A DNA stretch of 11,235 bases. Origin: Bacteroidota bacterium. Its GTDB lineage: Bacteria; Bacteroidota; Bacteroidia; Flavobacteriales_D; JABDKJ01. This document shows positions 8,501-11,235 of this stretch, one piece after another. Numbering within the stretch: the stretch's first letter is position 1; each line of letters opens with the position of its first letter. Location of the stretch: positions 1 through 11,235 of the forward strand of contig JAQCAN010000059.1 in the NCBI GenBank assembly GCA_027621335.1. Direction: 5' to 3'. Position numbers and translations under genes: made by a program. The notes beneath the pieces are model-generated. The model saw only the letters and a program-made list of their open reading frames with translations, ran no database searches and was not told the origin of the DNA.

Positions 8501-10585
8501 TAAGATGACATAATCCTCGCTGGTGCTCACTTGACCCAATTGATGGATGTCTCCCGAATAGCACGAGTTCACGATGACCATGGGATGAGCGCCCCACTCC
8601 AGATTGGCAGGTTCATCAATGCTCTGGTCGAACTGACCGCCACCCGCATGTCCGAAGAAGGTAAGGATGGAGATACCTTCGGAAATAATGTCCGAAATGG
8701 AATCCGAGAGGTTGAAGACAATCGGCAAGGAACTCTCTTTCAGAAAGGTGCTCACATTACCACCGAAACAGGTATCCTCAATAATGGTCTCATAATTCGA
8801 GAGGAACGAGGCGAAGGCTGTCTGCTCACTGATGGTATTCCCCCCCCCGAAATGCAGGATGTTCTTCATCCATGCCGCTGGATCACGTGACTCATTAAAG
8901 ACCACTTTGGCCAAATAGTCCAAGACTTCTTGCGGACTCTCAGCACTCAATCGTCCAGTGGAAATCGCAGGCACTAGATCCCCTACCCCCCCCAGTCCAG
9001 TGCTGAAGAGAAGGTCACTCCCTGGAGCACCATAACTCGGGACCAGAGATTGCGAATAATGAACCGGATTACGTCTGGACCCGACCACATTTCCTTCCAC
9101 ATCTGAATACACTGACTTGCCGAGAAGGAACAGATGCGCTGGTGGACTCTCCCATTCTTCGATGATATGGGCCAAAAACCTTCGGATGCCATGGGGATGC
9201 TTGGGTATCCCTCCTCCGAACTGATCATAGAGTTCATCCACATCCGCCAAGACCGCATCTCTTGAGCTGTTGGTGCGGTAGGTCGCGTAGGTCAGAGCTG
9301 GATTCCTCAGAGACGAATACGTCACGATGACGAAGGCCGAATCTGGCTGAAGAGCTGAGAAGTCTGTGAAGAATCCATTCTCTCCCACCCGCTCCAGCTC
9401 ATTCACCAAAATGACTTGAGATTCATCTGAAACAATGAGCTGAGTGCGGCTTCCATTCGATTGATTCGGGACAATGACGTCCAGTTGTCCATCGACTAAT
9501 TGAGGGCTGAGACGGTAGTTCTCTCCTCCCAAAGCATACAGTATCGGTTGATTGAGTTCTGGCGTCTCTAGGTCCAGGTGATATCGGTCATTTGCTGGAT
9601 TAGCTTCAAGTCGTAGCGTATATAAGCCGACATTGCTCAAGGTCTTTGAATGAGCATACGCCATTTCCACAAAGGCAATTCTGAATTGATCAACAGGCAA
9701 GCCCAGATCATCTATGACCACATGGCTGATGCGCGTGGAGGAAGTGACCTGTGCGCCAGAGATGGTGAAGGGCACCGTCTCCAGTTGATATCCGGTCATG
9801 TAGAGGTCAGCCAGTTGCACGTTGTTGGTCTCTCCTCTGAAAATTCTGATATGGTGATTTCCTTGAGCTGTGATGGGCTGTGGAGCATTCGCACTAGCAA
9901 AGACAGTGCGCCCTGTGGCTGAAGGCGATCCAGGACCAGTATAAGCATCGGTGCTGGGAAGCAGCACTGCCCGCTCCAGGCTTCCTGCCCCTTTTCCGAA
10001 TCGTGTGCTCATCCATCCTTCGCCTTCTACGTACTCGGTATTCCTATTGTCAAAGGAAAGTAAGGTCCCGGAATTATAGTTGTCGCTATAGACTTGCCGG
10101 AGCGTTCTGAGTAAATAATTCGGCTCATCATAGGCCTGGAAATCCTGGTCATCCTCCAACTGAAAGCGCTTTCCATTATTCTCATCATCCCATGTGATGA
10201 AATAGTGGATGGTGTCATTCATCAAACTGTAATATGGGTTGCCCATATCAGATGGGTCAGCGTACATCAAGGAGTCCAACCAGCCATTGTTCTTCTCTCC
10301 GAAAAATTCCAGGTAATCCCCAAAATCGAAGCTCCCATCATCCCCACCTTGGATCCAAAGAGGCCACTCTTTCTCTCTAGCATATAGCTTGAAAGCCGAA
10401 GGGTCGATGGTCTGAACAGGAAGACCCGCTTGTTGCAGGGTGGTATAGGACACGCGGTAAATAGCGTCCTGATAGACCTTCACCTTCACATGGACCCTAT
10501 CATATGCAATCCATTCATTTCCTTGCGGCTGAGCCCAGCTAACAAGAGAAATCCATGTGAATGCTATGAGAAGGATTCGATTCAA
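5543..10585 (-). CDS. porU2: Putative type IX secretion system sortase PorU2 (peptidase family C25)
   Basis: A 1680-residue secreted or cell-surface cysteine peptidase of the gingipain/PorU family. Residues 1-18 are a signal peptide (NRILLIAFTWISLVSWA, then Gln). Residues about 25-440 are the N-terminal PorU-type region, with VKVKVYQDAIYRVSYTTLQQ near the start and FGDYLEFFGEKNNGWLD at 88-104. The C25 domain spans about 440-775: the catalytic His646 lies in FFGHAGGGQFD, Cys675 in VIVNSCYSGD, and LLQGDPS (764-770) closes it. Ig-like and fibronectin-like segments follow (about 780-1000), then an unassigned region (about 1000-1310), further beta-rich domains (1310-1560), and a C-terminal domain (about 1570-1680) opening with NYPNPFSTSTRFVF and containing the FlgD-like YAWDGRDEYGDPLANGIYLY. 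In P. gingivalis PorU removes the C-terminal signal of T9SS cargo and attaches the cargo to A-LPS; PorU2 is presumed to act similarly, with unknown clients. The start is TTG, because a TGA lies two codons upstream and only this start retains the signal peptide. Ordinary PorU is shorter (about 1100-1300 aa). Confidence 0.88.
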   Translation of the reverse strand: MNRILLIAFTWISLVSWAQPQGNEWIAYDRVHVKVKVYQDAIYRVSYTTLQQAGLPVQTIDPSAFKLYAREKEWPLWIQGGDDGSFDFGDYLEFFGEKNNGWLDSLMYADPSDMGNPYYSLMNDTIHYFITWDDENNGKRFQLEDDQDFQAYDEPNYLLRTLRQVYSDNYNSGTLLSFDNRNTEYVEGEGWMSTRFGKGAGSLERAVLLPSTDAYTGPGSPSATGRTVFASANAPQPITAQGNHHIRIFRGETNNVQLADLYMTGYQLETVPFTISGAQVTSSTRISHVVIDDLGLPVDQFRIAFVEMAYAHSKTLSNVGLYTLRLEANPANDRYHLDLETPELNQPILYALGGENYRLSPQLVDGQLDVIVPNQSNGSRTQLIVSDESQVILVNELERVGENGFFTDFSALQPDSAFVIVTYSSLRNPALTYATYRTNSSRDAVLADVDELYDQFGGGIPKHPHGIRRFLAHIIEEWESPPAHLFLLGKSVYSDVEGNVVGSRRNPVHYSQSLVPSYGAPGSDLLFSTGLGGVGDLVPAISTGRLSAESPQEVLDYLAKVVFNESRDPAAWMKNILHFGGGNTISEQTAFASFLSNYETIIEDTCFGGNVSTFLKESSLPIVFNLSDSISDIISEGISILTFFGHAGGGQFDQSIDEPANLEWGAHPMVIVNSCYSGDIHQLGQVSTSEDYVILPEKGAIGFLATIKQGLPGYLNAYSTELYRQIGFKHYGKSIGQQITETVEVLSGLWEDIPDGRNSILMNLLQGDPSTIIFSPEKPDITLASSSISFYPEEITAFVDSFIVEVALTNIGKTTTSPFTVIVERTFPDGGTQNYSQTQNGLLFRDTLRFTIPTDFSSAFGLNTIEVSADLPSNSIPEIDNFFNNKATRTLLITDGAVSPILPFEFAIVPEIEVTLKASTGNPFATEREYVFQLDTTDLFVSPILQEFHITQEGGVLEWMPALLTTDSLVYYWRVAEEAVSPEEREWRESSFQFISERTGWGQAHYFQFKANRFNNMVYDRPERDIDFFSGLKSIKCDVTGNSTEAEYFIDFESQDYAGCTLTEAFHVAVIDPITLIPWETRYNGQNPENFFGNANDNGSCRPRTESYFIFRQNNLDQMNGFRNMVQNEVPDGHIILIYTWQHTRPDYWPTFLPDFSDIFSGLGANTIPNVTAQVPFILIGVKGQPETMVEAVGDTATSVISAEYFAQVFGNTGVMTSPLIGPAVGWESLYWAYDELGPTDSIRVKVFSIDEQGLQSSDAVIDEYITDSQPVNLGDVLSGPEFPFIRLQAYFQDELELDPAQISRWQVLYEPVPEAAINPALAYEFYADSLQEGEMIRLSTVIQNISALDMDSLLVNYWVEKADNSRLVIPYPRQDSLRAGEQLLDTLIFSTLGLQGQNNLWVEVNPRIVSTGLYDQAEQTHVNNLCRLSFRVSTDKLNPILDVTFDGQHILDGDLVSAEPMITVQLDDENPFLLMDDPADTIFFSLFLTEPNGFQRQLRFRSGQGEEVMRFIPADGKNNIAKIEMSPELLQNGIYRLLVITSDKSGNASGDVDYRISFKAERESTITEVMNYPNPFSTSTRFVFTLTGIRIPEYIKIEILTVTGKVVREIFKEELGPIRIGRNITDYAWDGRDEYGDPLANGIYLYRVIVKDAGQDVELRQTAASTFFKKGFGKMYLMR

Positions 10586-11235
10586 CTGTCAGGTTTGAAA
10601 ATGTCAAGCCTCAAGGAGAACACATTGCTATACAGACTCACAGATTGGTCTCCGATGTCTGTGAAGGCATAGTCTAGGGAGATGTTGTTCAATTTCACAC
10701 CTACACCGAAATTGGGCTGGAAGGTCGTTTCGGTCTTTCCAGGTAAGGTCTGGACATCCTGGATATTCCCGACCCCCAGGCGAAGGAAGATGAGGTCGCT
10801 CAGAGACCCTTCGATACCCATATGGGGGTCAATACTGAACGGGTCTGCTGAGATGAGCACATTCCGTTGACCATCCGTAGTGATATCCAGATTGATCTCG
10901 GCCATAACCGAGATTTTGGAACTGATGTCCACTCCACGTGCAGCACCCAGGATGAGCTTAGGAACCGTGATCTCCGTATTGTTGGTAGGAATCTCATTTC
11001 CAGTCAAAATGAAAGCTTGACGGGTCGCATCATTCAAGGTGTAGGACCAGGCATTCACTGTTGTGGTCACGTCTCTGGCCATGGCGGCCAGAATCCAGTC
11101 CCCTGTGCGGTATTTGATGCCTGCATCCAATCCGAATCCCCAAGCCTTGCCAAAATCGCCTACCACTCGGTGGATGACCTTGGCATTACCTCCCACTGAA
11201 AGGCGCTCATTGATTTGGCGGGCATAGGAGAAGAG
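10582..11235 (-). CDS. PorV/PorQ-family outer membrane protein, possibly PorV2 (partial, N-terminus outside window)
   Basis: The frame is open from the right edge to TGA at 10582, giving the C-terminal 217 residues. A GTG at 11196 could be taken as a start, but the frame continues upstream as LFSYARQINERLSVGGNAKV, which fits the family, so the gene is truncated by the window edge rather than short. Alternating polar and hydrophobic strands indicate an outer membrane beta-barrel of the FadL-like PorV/PorQ group: WGFGLDAGIKYRTGDWILAA, VPKLILGAARGVDI, ISVMAEINLDI, GIEGSLSDLIFLRLGVG, NFGVGVKLNNISLDYAFTD and the last strand NVFSLRLDIF. In the T9SS, PorV shuttles cargo to the sortase PorU, and PorQ belongs to the same attachment complex. 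Its stop overlaps the porU2 TTG start by 4 nt, so it is probably the dedicated partner of PorU2. Deciding between PorV2, PorV and PorQ needs the missing N-terminal part. The smaller PorP/SprF family is a less likely alternative. Confidence 0.75.
   Translation of the reverse strand, partial: LFSYARQINERLSVGGNAKVIHRVVGDFGKAWGFGLDAGIKYRTGDWILAAMARDVTTTVNAWSYTLNDATRQAFILTGNEIPTNNTEITVPKLILGAARGVDISSKISVMAEINLDITTDGQRNVLISADPFSIDPHMGIEGSLSDLIFLRLGVGNIQDVQTLPGKTETTFQPNFGVGVKLNNISLDYAFTDIGDQSVSLYSNVFSLRLDIFKPDS

Noticed and set aside
11191..11196. GTG at 11196 as the true start of a 204-residue protein
   Set aside because: The same frame continues upstream to the window edge with barrel-like sequence typical of the family, so the gene is longer and truncated by the window.
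10867..11199. 110-codon plus-strand frame near the right edge
   Set aside because: It is antisense to the PorV-family barrel, whose strand pattern and junction with porU2 are convincing.

Overview
The window (about 50% GC by eye) looks like chromosomal DNA of a member of the Bacteroidota, most likely a Flavobacteriales-like lineage. Evidence: a PorU2-type (peptidase C25) sortase with a PorV/PorQ-family partner, both hallmarks of the type IX secretion system (T9SS); a TonB-dependent receptor that begins with a carboxypeptidase-regulatory-like domain; promoter -7 boxes of the Bacteroidota form TAnnTTTG; and mostly weak Shine-Dalgarno sequences. The genus cannot be fixed from this sequence alone.

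Layout: a TonB-dependent receptor gene runs off the left edge on the minus strand (517 to 1). A 242-bp divergent promoter region follows, then rnhA (ribonuclease HI, plus strand, 760-1242). The remaining 10 kb is one minus-strand block, read from right to left: a PorV/PorQ-family barrel gene that enters from beyond the right edge (ends 10582), porU2 (10585-5543), lnt (5526-3862), lpdA (3807-2404) and thiL (2341-1295). The block converges on rnhA with a 52-bp gap and no recognisable terminator.

How the genes fit together: the PorV-like gene and porU2 overlap by 4 nt and are probably translated together as an outer-membrane cargo-processing module of the T9SS. lnt follows after 16 bp and completes lipoprotein acylation. 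lpdA has its own TAnnTTTG box just upstream, so lpdA-thiL may also be expressed independently. They encode the E3 subunit of 2-oxoacid dehydrogenases and the last step of thiamine diphosphate synthesis; thiamine diphosphate is the cofactor of the E1 subunits of those same complexes.

I found no mobile element, CRISPR array, RNA gene or clearly unprecedented system. The most interesting part is the very large (1680 aa) PorU2 sortase. It has an intact His-Cys dyad, an unassigned Cys-containing middle region, a FlgD/CTD-like C-terminus, a TTG start, and two long G runs located before its catalytic residues.
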